Source of the DNA: Luteimonas colneyensis
GTDB lineage: Bacteria > Pseudomonadota > Gammaproteobacteria > Xanthomonadales > Xanthomonadaceae
Direction: 5' to 3'
DNA: 64,000 bases
NCBI RefSeq assembly: GCF_014836665.1
Contig: NZ_JACSQJ010000002.1
Span: 1-64,000, forward strand
The first letter of the stretch is position 1. Each line of letters opens with the position of its first letter. Position numbers and translations under genes: made by a program. Below, piece by piece: positions 33,691 to 42,859 of this stretch. Under the pieces are notes generated by a model. The model did no database searches. It worked only from the letters and a program-made list of their open reading frames with translations, and had not been told where the DNA came from.

Positions 33691-34739
33691 GGCGCACCCT
33701 CCCCGCCGCGCAGCGCCACCGCCGCGCCCAGCAGGCCGGGATTGGGATGGATGGCGACCTGCACCGACACCGGCTCCAGCCAGGCGGCGAAGCGGCCCTT
33801 GGCCAGGAAGCGCTCGCGGAAGGCGCTCGCGCGCAGGAAGGGCAGGAAGCGCGGCACGATGCCGCCGGCGATCACCACGCTGCGCGCGCCGTGCACCAGC
33901 GCAACGTCCCCGGCGACGCTGCCGAGGATCGCGCAGAAGCGCGCCAGCGCGCGGCGCGCGACCACGTCATGGCCGTCGAGCGCCGCGGCCACTACGTCGG
34001 CGGGGTCGCGCATCGGGCCCGGCGGCCCACCTTCGCGTTCGCGCAGCACCGCGTCGATCGCGGCCAGGCCGCTGCCCGACAGCAGCCGCTCCCAGGAGGC
34101 GCGGCCATGGCGCGCGATCGCCCAGTCGGCGAGCGCGCGCTCCTCGTCACCCAGCGGCGCGAAGCTGACGTGGCCACCCTCGGTCTCCACCACCGTCCAG
34201 CCCTGCGCGGCGCTGCCCGCGAGCAGGCCGACGCCGAAGCCGGTGCCGGGCCCGAGCACGCTGATCGGCCCGCGCTCCAGCGCGTGGTCCTGGCCATGCA
34301 GCACCACACGCTCGTCCGCTGCCAGCGCGGGTACGGCGTGCGCGATGGCGCCGAAATCGTTGAGCAGGCGCAGCTCGTCCAGGCCCAGCGAGGCGCGCAG
34401 CTCGTGGCGGTTGAAGGACCAGGCGCGGTTGGTCAGGCGGATCTCGTCGCCGCCGACCGGGCAGGCCAGCGCGATCGCCGCCCGCCGCGGCCGCGCGCCG
34501 ACCTCGGCCAGGTAGTGCTCCGCGGCGTGCTGCAGGCTGGCGAACCCGGCGTTGCGCAGCGAGCGCGGCTCCAGCAGCTCCGGCACGCGCGCGGACGGAT
34601 CGCACAGGGCGAAGCGCGCGTTGGTGCCGCCGATGTCGGCGATCAGCGCAAGGTCGGCACCGGAGCCGGCCGCGGTGGCACCGATGCCGGCCTGCGCCGT
34701 GGCTCTGCTTTCGCTGCCTGTACCGGCCGCTGCCTGCAT
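33687..34739 (-). CDS. glk: Glucokinase
   Basis: This ROK-unrelated, Glk-type hexokinase has 350 residues. [14 protein letters not shown] forms the phosphate-1 loop, LLNDFGA is the sugar-binding segment with the catalytic Asp, [10 protein letters not shown] is phosphate-2, and [11 protein letters not shown] completes the site. An atypical Gly/Ala/Ser-rich N-terminal extension of about 30 residues precedes the fold. The chosen ATG at 34739 overlaps the edd stop (TGATG); another ATG lies one codon upstream. It would phosphorylate glucose arriving through the symporter or released from maltose. It overlaps eda downstream. Confidence 0.94.
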   Translation of the reverse strand: MQAAAGTGSESRATAQAGIGATAAGSGADLALIADIGGTNARFALCDPSARVPELLEPRSLRNAGFASLQHAAEHYLAEVGARPRRAAIALACPVGGDEIRLTNRAWSFNRHELRASLGLDELRLLNDFGAIAHAVPALAADERVVLHGQDHALERGPISVLGPGTGFGVGLLAGSAAQGWTVVETEGGHVSFAPLGDEERALADWAIARHGRASWERLLSGSGLAAIDAVLREREGGPPGPMRDPADVVAAALDGHDVVARRALARFCAILGSVAGDVALVHGARSVVIAGGIVPRFLPFLRASAFRERFLAKGRFAAWLEPVSVQVAIHPNPGLLGAAVALRGGEGAP

Positions 34740-36622
34740 CATCGCGCTGCTCCTTCCCCGGCCCGGGCATCCACCGCATCCACCGCAAACAGGCTGCAGG
34801 CGCCCTCCTCCGCCGTGCCCGCCTGCCTGCGCATCAGCGCGAACAGCTCGCGGCCCATGCCGGAGTGGCTGCCCTCGCCACGCGCGGACACCGGCACCCG
34901 CGCCTGCCATTCGTCCTCGTCCACGCGCACGTCGAGCGCGCCGGCCTCGGCGTCGATGTGCACCAGGTCGCCATCGCGAAGGCGCGCGATGGCACCACCG
35001 GCCGCCGCCTCCGGCGTCACGTGGATCGCCGCCAGCACCTTTCCCGAGGCGCCGGACATGCGCCCGTCGGTCAGCAGCGCGATGCGCTGGCCCCGGTCCT
35101 GCAGCACGCCCAGTGTCGGCGTGAGTTTGTGCAGCTCGGGCATGCCGTTGGCGCGCGGGCCCTGGCCGCGCACGACCGCGACGAAGTCGCCCTCCAGCGC
35201 GCCCGCGGCGAAGGCGGCCAGCACCGCATCCTGCGATTCGAATACCTTCGCCGGCGCGGTGATCGCGCGGTGCTCCGGCGCCACCGCCGAGACCTTCACG
35301 ATCGCGCGGCCGAGGTTGCCGTCCAGCCGCCGCAGCCCGCCCTCGCTGTCGAACGGCGCCGCGACGCCGCGCAGCACGTCCGGATCCAGCGACGCCGGCG
35401 GCGGCTGGCGCCAGCGCAGCGCGAGGTCGTCGAGCCAGGGCTCCAGCATCTGCCGGCGCAGGTCGCCGCCGTGCACGCAGGCGATGTCGGGATGCAGCAG
35501 GCCGGCGTCCAGCAGCTCGCGGATCGCGAAGCCCATGCCGCCGGCGGCGTGGAAGTGGTTCACGTCCGCGCCGCCGTTCGGATAGATCCGCGCCAGCAAC
35601 GGGGTGACCCGCGACAGCGCATCCAGGTCATCCCAGTCGATCACGATGCCCGCCGCGCGCGCCATCGCCACCAGGTGGATGGCGTGGTTGGTCGAACCGC
35701 CGGTCGCCGCCAGCCCGACCATCGCATTGACGATCGCCTTCTCGTCCACCGTCCGCGCCAGCGGCCGATAGCCCGGCGCATCGGCATCGTCCGTGGCATC
35801 GCCGGCCAGCGCGCTGATCCGCAGCGCCTGCTCGGTCGCCGCGACGGTGAGCGCGTCGCGCAGCGGCGTGCCCGGATTGACGAAGGCGGTGCCCGGCATG
35901 TGCAGGCCCATCACCTCCATCATCATCTGGTTGGAGTTCGCGGTGCCGTAGAAGGTGCAGGTGCCGGGCGCGTGGTAGCTGCGCGCCTCGGCGTCGAGGA
36001 GTTCCTCGCGGCTGGCCTTGCCCTCGGCGTAGCGCTGGCGCACCGCGGCCTTCTCCCTGTTTGGCAGCCCCGACGGCATGGGCCCCGCCGGCACGAAGAG
36101 CACCGGCAGGTGGCCGAAGGACAGCGCGCCGATCAGCAGCCCCGGCACGATCTTGTCGCACACGCCCATCAGCAGGGCCGCGTCGAACATGTCGTGCGAC
36201 AGCGCCACCGCGGTGGCGAGCGCGATGGTGTCGCGCGAGAACAGGCTCAGCTCCATGCCGGCGCGGCCCTGGGTCACGCCGTCGCACATCGCCGGCACGC
36301 CGCCGGCCACCTGGGCGCTGCCACCGGCGTGGCGCGCGGCCATGCGCACCAGCGCCGGGTAGTGTTCGAAGGGCTGGTGCGCGGAGAGCATGTCGTTGTA
36401 GGCGGTGACGATGCCGATGTTGCCGGCGTGTCCCGCGCGCAGCACCGACTTGTCCTCGCCCGCGGCCGCGAAGCCGTGCGCGAGGTTGCCGCAGGACAGC
36501 CGCATGCGCGCGGGACCGGCGCCGCGCGCGTCGTCCATGCGCCGCAGGTATTCGGCACGGCTGGCGCGGCTGCGTTCGATGATGCGCGCGGTGACGCGCT
36601 CGACGGTCGGGTGCAGGCTCAT
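34739..36622 (-). CDS. edd: 6-phosphogluconate dehydratase
   Basis: This 627-residue iron-sulfur dehydratase makes KDPG from 6-phosphogluconate. Length and motifs fit: [22 protein letters not shown] and GVCDKIVPG carry the cluster Cys residues, with [20 protein letters not shown] and a [13 protein letters not shown]-terminal motif. Both start and stop overlap neighbours (TGATG at each end), indicating tight translational coupling from pgl to edd to glk. Confidence 0.96.
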   Translation of the reverse strand: MSLHPTVERVTARIIERSRASRAEYLRRMDDARGAGPARMRLSCGNLAHGFAAAGEDKSVLRAGHAGNIGIVTAYNDMLSAHQPFEHYPALVRMAARHAGGSAQVAGGVPAMCDGVTQGRAGMELSLFSRDTIALATAVALSHDMFDAALLMGVCDKIVPGLLIGALSFGHLPVLFVPAGPMPSGLPNREKAAVRQRYAEGKASREELLDAEARSYHAPGTCTFYGTANSNQMMMEVMGLHMPGTAFVNPGTPLRDALTVAATEQALRISALAGDATDDADAPGYRPLARTVDEKAIVNAMVGLAATGGSTNHAIHLVAMARAAGIVIDWDDLDALSRVTPLLARIYPNGGADVNHFHAAGGMGFAIRELLDAGLLHPDIACVHGGDLRRQMLEPWLDDLALRWRQPPPASLDPDVLRGVAAPFDSEGGLRRLDGNLGRAIVKVSAVAPEHRAITAPAKVFESQDAVLAAFAAGALEGDFVAVVRGQGPRANGMPELHKLTPTLGVLQDRGQRIALLTDGRMSGASGKVLAAIHVTPEAAAGGAIARLRDGDLVHIDAEAGALDVRVDEDEWQARVPVSARGEGSHSGMGRELFALMRRQAGTAEEGACSLFAVDAVDARAGEGAAR

Positions 36623-37056
36623 CACGGGCTCCAATGTACGTGCAGCTGCGCGCCGCGGGCGTGCAGGAGGGCCGCCACCGGCCGGCGCCGCGGGTCGGCG
36701 CCGGCCATGGCCTCTTCCAGCACGGCACGCTTGCCCGCGCCGGTGACGGCAAGCAGCAGTGTGCGCGTGCGCAGCAGGCGCGGCAGGGTCAGGCTGATGC
36801 GCGGATACGGCGCTTCCGGCGGCAGCGGAACGGGATCGATGCGACATGCGTCCAGCGCCGGGTCGAAGTCTTCGTCCAGGTTCGCGGCACCGGGGAACAG
36901 CGACGCGAAGTGCCCGTCCCCGCCCATGCCCATGCCCATGCCCAGCAGCACCGCGTCGAAGGGTTGCGGATTCGCGGCCAGCAGCGCCCGGGCGTGTGCC
37001 AGCGAGGCCCCGGCCAGCCGTCCACCGTCGGAGTGCGCGTGCAGGATCCAGCCCAT
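36622..37056 (-). pseudogene. pgl: Truncated 6-phosphogluconolactonase (C-terminal half only)
   Basis: The 144-residue product corresponds to the C-terminal half of the roughly 240-residue SugarP-isomerase-type Pgl: [10 protein letters not shown]...[13 protein letters not shown], then [25 protein letters not shown]. The N-terminal half, which should carry the GGxTP phosphate loop and the DERWVP-type segment, is absent. Only 7 bases separate the zwf stop from the first usable ATG ([12 protein letters not shown]), and zwf is intact, so no hidden frame can supply the missing part. The key loop also carries an extra Gly-Met-Gly-Met insertion. It keeps its place and coupling to edd, so expression may still matter for edd translation. 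I infer loss of function; a shortened active form is possible but unlikely. Confidence 0.75.
36923..36940 (+). repeat. Hexanucleotide repeat (CCCATG)3 in the pgl active-site loop
   Basis: Three perfect CCCATG units (GGGCAT/CATGGG on the coding strand) turn the conserved LGMGGDGH loop into [12 protein letters not shown]. Compared with the family pattern this is two extra units, consistent with replication slippage. Confidence 0.8.
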
Positions 37057-37063
37057 CCCGCCC

Positions 37064-38524
37064 TCACTCACGCCAGGCGTGGCCGTGGCGTTCGGCCAGG
37101 GTGACGGCGCGGCCCGGCCCCCAGGTGCCGGCGGGATAGGTGCGCGGCTGCATCCCGGCCTGGTGCCAGCCTTCGCGGATGGCGTCGACCCAGGCCCAGG
37201 CGGCTTCGGTCTCGTCGCGGCGCACGAACAGGGTGCCGTTGCCCTCGATGGCATCCAGGTACAGGCGCTCGTAGGCGGGGCGCCGGCGGTGCGCGGCGAA
37301 CTCCTCCTGCATGTCCAGGTCCAGCGCCACCTGCGACATCTGCAGGCCGGCGCGGTCCAGCCCCGGGGTCTTGGTCATCAGCCGCAGCGCGATCCGCTCT
37401 TCGGGCTGCAGCTGGATCACCAGCGCGTTCGGCTGCAGCCGCGCCTGGCCATGGTCGAAGATCGAGTGCGGCACGTCGCGGAATTCGATGTAGATCTCGG
37501 TGCTGCGGCGCGGGAGGCGCTTGCCGGTGCGCAGGTAGAAGGGCACGCCCTTCCAGCGCCAGTTGTCGACCCGTGCGCGCAGCGCCACGAAGGTCTCGGT
37601 GTCGCTGGCGTGTCCGAGCTCCTCCAGGTAGCCGGGCACCGCCCGCCCGCCGATGGCACCGGCGACGTACTGCCCGGCGACGCTGTCGGCCTCCACCTCG
37701 GCGCGCCCGATCGGACGCAGCGAGCGCAGCACCTTCATCTTTTCGTTGCGCAGCGCCGTGGGCTCGAACTGCGAGGGCGGCTCCATCGCCACCAGGCACA
37801 ACAGCTGCAGCAGGTGGTTCTGCAGCATGTCGCGCATCGCGCCCGAGCCGTCGTAGTACTCGCCGCGCCCCTCGACGCCGACGGTCTCGGCCACCGTCAC
37901 CTGCACCTGCGCGATGTGGCGCGCATTCCACAGCGGCTCGAACAGCGCGTTGCCGAAGCGCAGCGCGATCAGGTTCTGCACGCCTTCCTTGCCAAGGTAA
38001 TGGTCGACGCGGAACACCTGGTCCTCGGCGAACACGCGCGCGACCGCGTCGTTGATCGCGATCGCGCTGGGCAGGTCGTGGCCGATCGGCTTCTCGAGCA
38101 GCACGCGGGTGCCCGCGCCGGCGAGGCCATGGGCGCCCAGCGCCTCGCAGACCGGCGCGTACCAGTGCGGCGCGGTGCTCAGGTGGTAGACCACGTCACC
38201 ATCGCGGCGGGCGGCGACCGCCGCGGCGAGCTCCGCCAGGCCTTCGGCGTGGTCGAGGGCGGCGGGCTGGTAGCCGATCCGGTCCAGCAGGGCCTCGAGC
38301 GCGGTCTGGTCGCGCTCGGCGGCCGGCACCTGCGAGGCGACGGCCTCCGCGACCATGGCCCGGAAGCCGGCGTCGTCGAGCCCGCTGCGCGCAGTGCCCA
38401 GGATGCGCAGCCCTGGCGGCAGCAGCCCGTCGCGCTGCAGCCCGAACAGCGACGGCAGCAGCATCCGCTTCGCCAGGTCGCCGGTGGCGCCGAAGATGGT
38501 CAACAGCGGGGCAGGTGCGGTCAT
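37064..38524 (-). CDS. zwf: Glucose-6-phosphate 1-dehydrogenase
   Basis: This 486-residue enzyme oxidises glucose-6-phosphate with NAD(P)+ and opens the Entner-Doudoroff route. FGATGDLAKR (residues 11-20) is the cofactor loop, LLEKPIGHDL and FRVDHYLGKE give the substrate and catalytic His region, and the C-terminus (YPAGTWGP) is complete. The ATG at 38524 gives the canonical N-terminus; no strong ribosome site is visible. TACTCT (38551-38556) is a possible -10 box. It is the first gene of zwf-pgl-edd-glk-eda, downstream of a LacI-type operator and the sRNA terminator. Confidence 0.95.
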   Translation of the reverse strand: MTAPAPLLTIFGATGDLAKRMLLPSLFGLQRDGLLPPGLRILGTARSGLDDAGFRAMVAEAVASQVPAAERDQTALEALLDRIGYQPAALDHAEGLAELAAAVAARRDGDVVYHLSTAPHWYAPVCEALGAHGLAGAGTRVLLEKPIGHDLPSAIAINDAVARVFAEDQVFRVDHYLGKEGVQNLIALRFGNALFEPLWNARHIAQVQVTVAETVGVEGRGEYYDGSGAMRDMLQNHLLQLLCLVAMEPPSQFEPTALRNEKMKVLRSLRPIGRAEVEADSVAGQYVAGAIGGRAVPGYLEELGHASDTETFVALRARVDNWRWKGVPFYLRTGKRLPRRSTEIYIEFRDVPHSIFDHGQARLQPNALVIQLQPEERIALRLMTKTPGLDRAGLQMSQVALDLDMQEEFAAHRRRPAYERLYLDAIEGNGTLFVRRDETEAAWAWVDAIREGWHQAGMQPRTYPAGTWGPGRAVTLAERHGHAWRE

Positions 38525-38580
38525 CGGGGCGTCCGTGGGCAGGACAGCCGAGAGTAGCGTCCCGCCCCACGCGCGGCGGA

Positions 38581-38594
38581 TGCATACGATTGCA
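38581..38594 (-). promoter_or_regulatory. LacI-type operator upstream of zwf
   Basis: TGCATACGATTGCA is a CG-centred near-palindrome. On the minus strand it reads TGCAATCGTATGCA and matches the core of the maltodextrin operator (TGCAAACGTATTCA) at 12 of 14 positions. It lies 57 bp before the zwf start, about 25 bp upstream of the possible -10 box. Confidence 0.6.
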
Positions 38595-38603
38595 TCGGGC
38601 AGT

Positions 38604-38638
38604 AAAAAGCCCCGCAGGCAGGGGGGGCCGGCGGGGCT
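38604..38638 (-). terminator. Rho-independent terminator of the sRNA/polA transcript
   Basis: A perfect 8-bp stem AGCCCCGC/GCGGGGCT around a 15-nt C-rich loop is followed by a T-run ending at 38604. It is the clearest intrinsic terminator in the window and separates polA/sRNA transcription from the zwf promoter region. Confidence 0.85.
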
Positions 38639-38728
38639 GGAGAACGGGGCTCGGGGAGAAGCCGTCGTTCCGGGGTCGATCATCTCCAGGGGAGGGGAGT
38701 GATCTGCGACAGACCTTGCATCTGTCGC
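38604..38728 (-). ncRNA. Candidate C-rich-loop sRNA downstream of polA (sX13/ErsA/Spot 42-like position)
   Basis: On the minus strand four stem-loops follow each other. Hairpin 1 is GCGACAGA/TCTGTCGC (38728-38706). Hairpin 2 is GATCA+CTCC/GGAG+TGATC (38704-38678) with loop CCTCCCCT. Hairpin 3 is GAACG+GGCT/AGCC+CGTTC (38670-38642) with loop TCTCCCCG. Hairpin 4, AGCCCCGC/GCGGGGCT (38638-38608), has a loop containing seven C and is followed by TTTTT. A TATA-like box (38731-38738) sits just upstream. The gene lies in the 356-bp polA-zwf gap, which holds no credible ORF. Hairpins displaying C-rich loops recall the Xanthomonas sRNA sX13. Spot 42 and ErsA also neighbour polA. Orthology is unproven; the exact 5' end is an estimate. 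Confidence 0.7.
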
Positions 38729-38880
38729 GACCTATATGACCACCGTGAACATGGATGGTTCGTGAAGATCACCGTTAACTTTCTGTTGGGTTCAGCCGGC
38801 ATTTACCCGTTTCCGGCGCAGCGCCTGCGACGCCTGCGCAACCGCTCCCACGCCGGCCCTGTTCATGCTGGCGCAGGCCC

Positions 38881-41646
38881 TCAGTGGGCCTGTTCCCAGT
38901 TGTCGCCGACGCCGCTGTCGACCACCAGCGGCACCCGGAGCGCGGCGGCGCCGGTCATCCGCGAGACCACCCCGGCCAGCAGCTCGTCGACGAAGTCCGC
39001 GTCGCACTCGAACACCAGCTCGTCGTGCACCTGCAGGATCATGAGCGCGCGCCCGGCCTGCCCGGCCAGCCACGCATCCACGGACACCATCGCGCGCTTG
39101 ATGATGTCGGCGGCGGTGCCCTGCATCGGCGCGTTGATCGCCGCGCGCTCGGCGCCCGCGCGCTGGGCCTGGGTGCCGCGGCTGATGTACTCCAGGTACA
39201 GGCGGCGGCCGAAGACGGTCTCGACGTAGCCTTGTTCGCGCGCCTGGGCGCGCGTGCGCTCCATGAAGTCGCGCACGCCGGGATAGCGCGAGAAGTACAG
39301 CGCGATGTAGTCCTGCGCCTCGCCGCGGGAGATGCCGAGGTTGCGCGCCAGGCCGAAGGCGCCCATGCCGTACATCAGGCCGAAGTTGATCGCCTTGGCG
39401 GCGCGGCGCTCGTCGCCGCTGACCTCGTCCAGCGCGCGCCCGAAGACCTCCGCCGCGGTGGCCCGGTGGATGTCGGCGCCGGCCTCGAAGGCCGCGACCA
39501 GGCCGGCGTCGCCCGAAAGGTGGGCCATGATCCGCAGCTCGATCTGCGAATAGTCGCAGGCCACGATCTTCCGCCCCGGCGGCGCCACGAAGGCGGTGCG
39601 GATGCGGCGGCCGTCCTCGGTGCGGATCGGGATGTTCTGCAGGTTGGGGTCGCTCGACGCCAGCCGCCCCGTGGCCGCCCCGGCCTGCTGGTAGCTGGTG
39701 TGCAGGCGCCCGGTATCCGGATTGACCATCTCCGGCAGCTTGTCGGTGTAGGTGCCGCGCAGCTTGGCCAGGCTGCGGTAGTCGAGGATCACCCGCGGCA
39801 GCTCGTGCAGGTCGGCGATGGCCTCCAGCGCCTCCTCGTTGGCCGAGGGCTGGCCCTTGGGCGTCTTCACCAGCGCCGGAAGCTTGAGCTCGTCGTAGAG
39901 CAGCGCACAGACCTGCTTCGGCGAATCGAGGTTGAAGGTCCGTCCCGCAAGTCCGGTCGCGCGCTGCTGCAGGTCCAGCATGCGCCGGCCCAGGTCGGCG
40001 CCCTGGCGGCGGAGCTCGTCGCCGTCGAGCAGCACCCCGTTGGCCTCCACGCGCGCCAGCACTTCAACCAGCGGCATCTCGATGTCGCGATACACCGGCA
40101 GCAGGTCCGGCTCGGCGTCCAGGCGCGCCGACAGTACGCGGTGCAGGCGCAGGGTGACGTCGGCGTCCTCGGCCGCGTAGCGGGTGGCGTCGTCGATGGC
40201 CACCTGCGAGAACGGGATCTGCTTCGCACCCTTGCCGGCGACGTCGGCGTAGGCGACGGCCTGGTAGCCGAGCTCGCGGCGCGCCAGGGAATCCATGTCG
40301 TGGCGCGCGCGGCCGGAGTCAAGCACGAAGCTTTCGAGCAGCGTGTCGTCGGCGTATCCGGCCACGGCCACGCCGTGGCGGCGTAGCACGTGCAGGTCGT
40401 ACTTGCCGTTCTGGCCGACCTTGCGTACCGCGGGGTCCTCCAGCAGCGGACGCAGCAGCTCCAGGGCGACGGCGCGGTCGAGCTGGGCCGGCGCGCCGGG
40501 ATAGTCGTGCGCCAGCGGCACATACGCCGCATGGCCGGGTTCGCAGCAGACGCTGAGGCCGACCAGGTTGGCGCGAAGGGCGTCGAGCGAATCGGTCTCG
40601 GTGTCGAGCGCGAAGCGTTCCGCCGCGCGCAGGCGCGCGATCCAGGCCTGCAGCGCGGCTTCATCGAGGATGGTCTCGTGGCGCCCGGGTTCGGCCAGGG
40701 CGGGATCGAGCCCGGCGGCGGCACTGGCGGCCACCGGCGCCACGAAGCCCGCACCCGGCCGCGCGATCGCCGACTTCGCCGGCACCACGCCGTTGGCGCT
40801 GCCGCCATCGAGCTCCTTCAGCGCCTGCCCGAAGCCGTAGCGCGTGTAGAAGGTGCGCAGCGCATCGACGTCCGCCTCGCGCAGCGCGAGCTGGTCCGGG
40901 CCCACGTCCAGCGCGAGGTCGGTGCGGATCGTCGCCAGGGTGCGGTTCAGCGGCAGCCGGTCGAGCGCCGCGCGCAGGTTGTCGCCGACCTTGCCCTTGA
41001 TCTCCGGCGCGGCGGCGATCACGCCGTCCAGGCTGTCGTAGGCGCCCAGCCACTTGGCCGCGGTCTTTGGCCCGCACTTCTCGACGCCGATGATGTTGTC
41101 GACCGCGTCGCCCATCAGCGCGAGCAGGTCGACGATCTGGTCCGGGCGCACGCCGAACTTCGCCATCACCGCTTCGTCGGAATCGGTGCGGCTGCCGCTC
41201 ATGGTGTTGACCAGCGCCACGCCCGGCCGCACCAGCTGCGCGAAGTCCTTGTCGCCGGTGGAGATGGTGACGTCGATGCCCTCGGCCGCCGCGGCCAGCG
41301 CGAGCGTGCCGATGACGTCGTCGGCCTCGACCCCGGGCACGCGCAGGATCGGCAGCCCCAGGGCCTCGACCACCTCGCACATCGGCTGCACCTGCGCGCG
41401 CAGGTCGTCGGGCATCGCCGGGCGGTTGGCCTTGTACTCGGGATACAGCTCGTCGCGGAAGGTCTTCCCCGGCGCGTCGACCACGAAGGCGACGTACTCG
41501 GGCCGCTCCTTCAGGGTCGCGCGCAGCATGTTGACCACGCCGAACAGCGCGCCGGTGGGCTCGCCCCCGGCATTGGTCAGCGGCGGCAGCGCGTGGAAGG
41601 CGCGGTAGAGATAGGAGGAACCGTCGATCAGGACCAGGCGTGTCAT
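38881..41646 (-). CDS. polA: DNA polymerase I
   Basis: The protein has 921 residues with all three domains. The 5'-3' exonuclease (about 1-300) starts LVLIDGSSYLYRAFHALP and contains DVTISTGDKDFAQLV. The 3'-5' proofreading domain keeps DTETDSL, and the polymerase domain shows DYSQIELRIMAHLSGD, the O-helix region KAINFGLMYGMGAFGLAR and LQVHDELVFE. It fills gaps in repair and Okazaki processing. The 76-bp region upstream is shared divergently with the DUF2782 lipoprotein gene. Confidence 0.97.
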   Translation of the reverse strand: MTRLVLIDGSSYLYRAFHALPPLTNAGGEPTGALFGVVNMLRATLKERPEYVAFVVDAPGKTFRDELYPEYKANRPAMPDDLRAQVQPMCEVVEALGLPILRVPGVEADDVIGTLALAAAAEGIDVTISTGDKDFAQLVRPGVALVNTMSGSRTDSDEAVMAKFGVRPDQIVDLLALMGDAVDNIIGVEKCGPKTAAKWLGAYDSLDGVIAAAPEIKGKVGDNLRAALDRLPLNRTLATIRTDLALDVGPDQLALREADVDALRTFYTRYGFGQALKELDGGSANGVVPAKSAIARPGAGFVAPVAASAAAGLDPALAEPGRHETILDEAALQAWIARLRAAERFALDTETDSLDALRANLVGLSVCCEPGHAAYVPLAHDYPGAPAQLDRAVALELLRPLLEDPAVRKVGQNGKYDLHVLRRHGVAVAGYADDTLLESFVLDSGRARHDMDSLARRELGYQAVAYADVAGKGAKQIPFSQVAIDDATRYAAEDADVTLRLHRVLSARLDAEPDLLPVYRDIEMPLVEVLARVEANGVLLDGDELRRQGADLGRRMLDLQQRATGLAGRTFNLDSPKQVCALLYDELKLPALVKTPKGQPSANEEALEAIADLHELPRVILDYRSLAKLRGTYTDKLPEMVNPDTGRLHTSYQQAGAATGRLASSDPNLQNIPIRTEDGRRIRTAFVAPPGRKIVACDYSQIELRIMAHLSGDAGLVAAFEAGADIHRATAAEVFGRALDEVSGDERRAAKAINFGLMYGMGAFGLARNLGISRGEAQDYIALYFSRYPGVRDFMERTRAQAREQGYVETVFGRRLYLEYISRGTQAQRAGAERAAINAPMQGTAADIIKRAMVSVDAWLAGQAGRALMILQVHDELVFECDADFVDELLAGVVSRMTGAAALRVPLVVDSGVGDNWEQAH

Positions 41647-41722
41647 GCCCCGGATTCTACGTCCTCACCGCCTGCGGCCGGGCCGCTGGCGCATAATCCA
41701 GGCAGCCTCCAGGGAGACCGCC

Positions 41723-42016
41723 ATGAACCGTTTCGTGCCCGCGCTTGCCGCCGCCCTCGTGCTCGGCGCCTGCGCCACCTCCGCCGATCCGCTCGTCCAG
41801 GCCGGGATCCCGGAGGGCGCGGAGGAAACCGTCCGCACCGAGGCCAACGGCGACGTCGTCACCGAGTACCGCGTCGACGGCCGCGTCCGCGCACTCAAGG
41901 TGGAACCCTCGCGCGGCCCGACCTACTACCTCTACGACCGCGACGGCGACGGCATCGTCGACAACGAGCGCGACGGCGTGTCCCCGGTCTATTTCAAGCT
42001 CTTCGAGTGGAACTGA
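41723..42016 (+). CDS. DUF2782 lipoprotein
   Basis: This 97-residue precursor has a lipobox (VLGAC, Cys17) and a short mature domain with RVDGRVRALKVEPSRGPTYY, then YDRDGDGIVDNERDG, an Asp-rich loop that could bind a divalent metal. It matches the DUF2782 family, whose role is unknown and which commonly neighbours polA in xanthomonads. AGGGAGA precedes the ATG at 41723. It overlaps the next gene by 10 bp. Confidence 0.85.
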   Translation: MNRFVPALAAALVLGACATSADPLVQAGIPEGAEETVRTEANGDVVTEYRVDGRVRALKVEPSRGPTYYLYDRDGDGIVDNERDGVSPVYFKLFEWN

Positions 42017-42744
42017 TCACGCCACCCGGCCACGACCGCGGCGGCGACAGCGAGTACGTCGGGCTGCGCCGCCACCTGCAGCCGGTCGTCACCACCTGGC
42101 TGACCGGCCTGCTGGCGGTGCTGCCGCTGGTGCTCACCCTGGTGCTGCTGGGCTGGGCGGTGGGCATCGTCAACCGCTTCCTCGGCCCGAGCAGCCTGTT
42201 CGGGCGCTCGTTCACCGTGTTCGGCGAATGGTTCGAGGCGAACCCGATCGTCGCCTGGCTGCTGGGCACCCTGCTCACGCTCGGCCTGATCTACCTGCTG
42301 GGCCTGCTGGTGCGCTCGCGCCTGACCGCGCCGTTCAAGACCCTGGTCGGGAACACGATGCGCCGCATCCCGCTGGTGGGCAGCGTCTATGCGCTGGCCG
42401 AGCGCTTCGTGTCGGTGATCGGCGACCGCCAGCACGCCGACATCGCCGCGATGAGCCCGGTGTGGTGCTTCTTCGGCGGCGACGGCGTGGCCGTGCTGGG
42501 GCTCCTGCCCAACCCCGAGCCGATCGAGATCGACGGCCGCCTGCACCTGACCGTGCTGGTGCCGACCGCACCGATCCCGGTCGGCGGCGGCCTGCTCTAC
42601 GTCCCCGCGGCCTGGGTCAAGCCGGCCGAGATCGGCATCGACACGCTGACCAGCGTCTACCTCTCGATGGGCATCACCTCGCCGCGTCCGGGCGCGGCCG
42701 CTGCGGCGGCGCGCGCCAGGGTCGACATCCCCACGGCGGAATAG
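42007..42744 (+). CDS. DUF502 membrane protein
   Basis: This 245-residue protein has two strong membrane segments (about residues 30-55 and 83-105), with TGLLAVLPLVLTLVLLGWAV and LGLIYLLGLLVRSR. A soluble domain follows with RRIPLVGSVYALAERFV and VLVPTAPIPVGGGLLYVP, which are DUF502 hallmarks. No enzymatic role is known. The likely start is a GTG at 42007, inside the end of the DUF2782 gene; no ATG exists early in the frame. The two genes are probably co-translated. Confidence 0.82.
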   Translation: MELITPPGHDRGGDSEYVGLRRHLQPVVTTWLTGLLAVLPLVLTLVLLGWAVGIVNRFLGPSSLFGRSFTVFGEWFEANPIVAWLLGTLLTLGLIYLLGLLVRSRLTAPFKTLVGNTMRRIPLVGSVYALAERFVSVIGDRQHADIAAMSPVWCFFGGDGVAVLGLLPNPEPIEIDGRLHLTVLVPTAPIPVGGGLLYVPAAWVKPAEIGIDTLTSVYLSMGITSPRPGAAAAAARARVDIPTAE

Positions 42745-42859
42745 CGCCGGCCGCGCCCTCGGCCTGCCGGATCCGGTGCTGGTGGCCACGCGCATTCACG
42801 CCGCGGCTGCGGCGTGCAGGGCAGCATCGTGCGTTGCACCACGACCTGTCAGATCCTCG

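Noticed and set aside
36622-37254. Longer pgl reading frame starting at 37254
   Set aside because: The added 66 residues overlap the zwf C-terminus in another frame and show no Pgl homology, so they cannot replace the missing N-terminal half.
38729-38880. Possible small gene in the remainder of the polA-zwf gap
   Set aside because: No ORF with a ribosome site; the stretch is less GC-rich and probably holds the sRNA promoter only.
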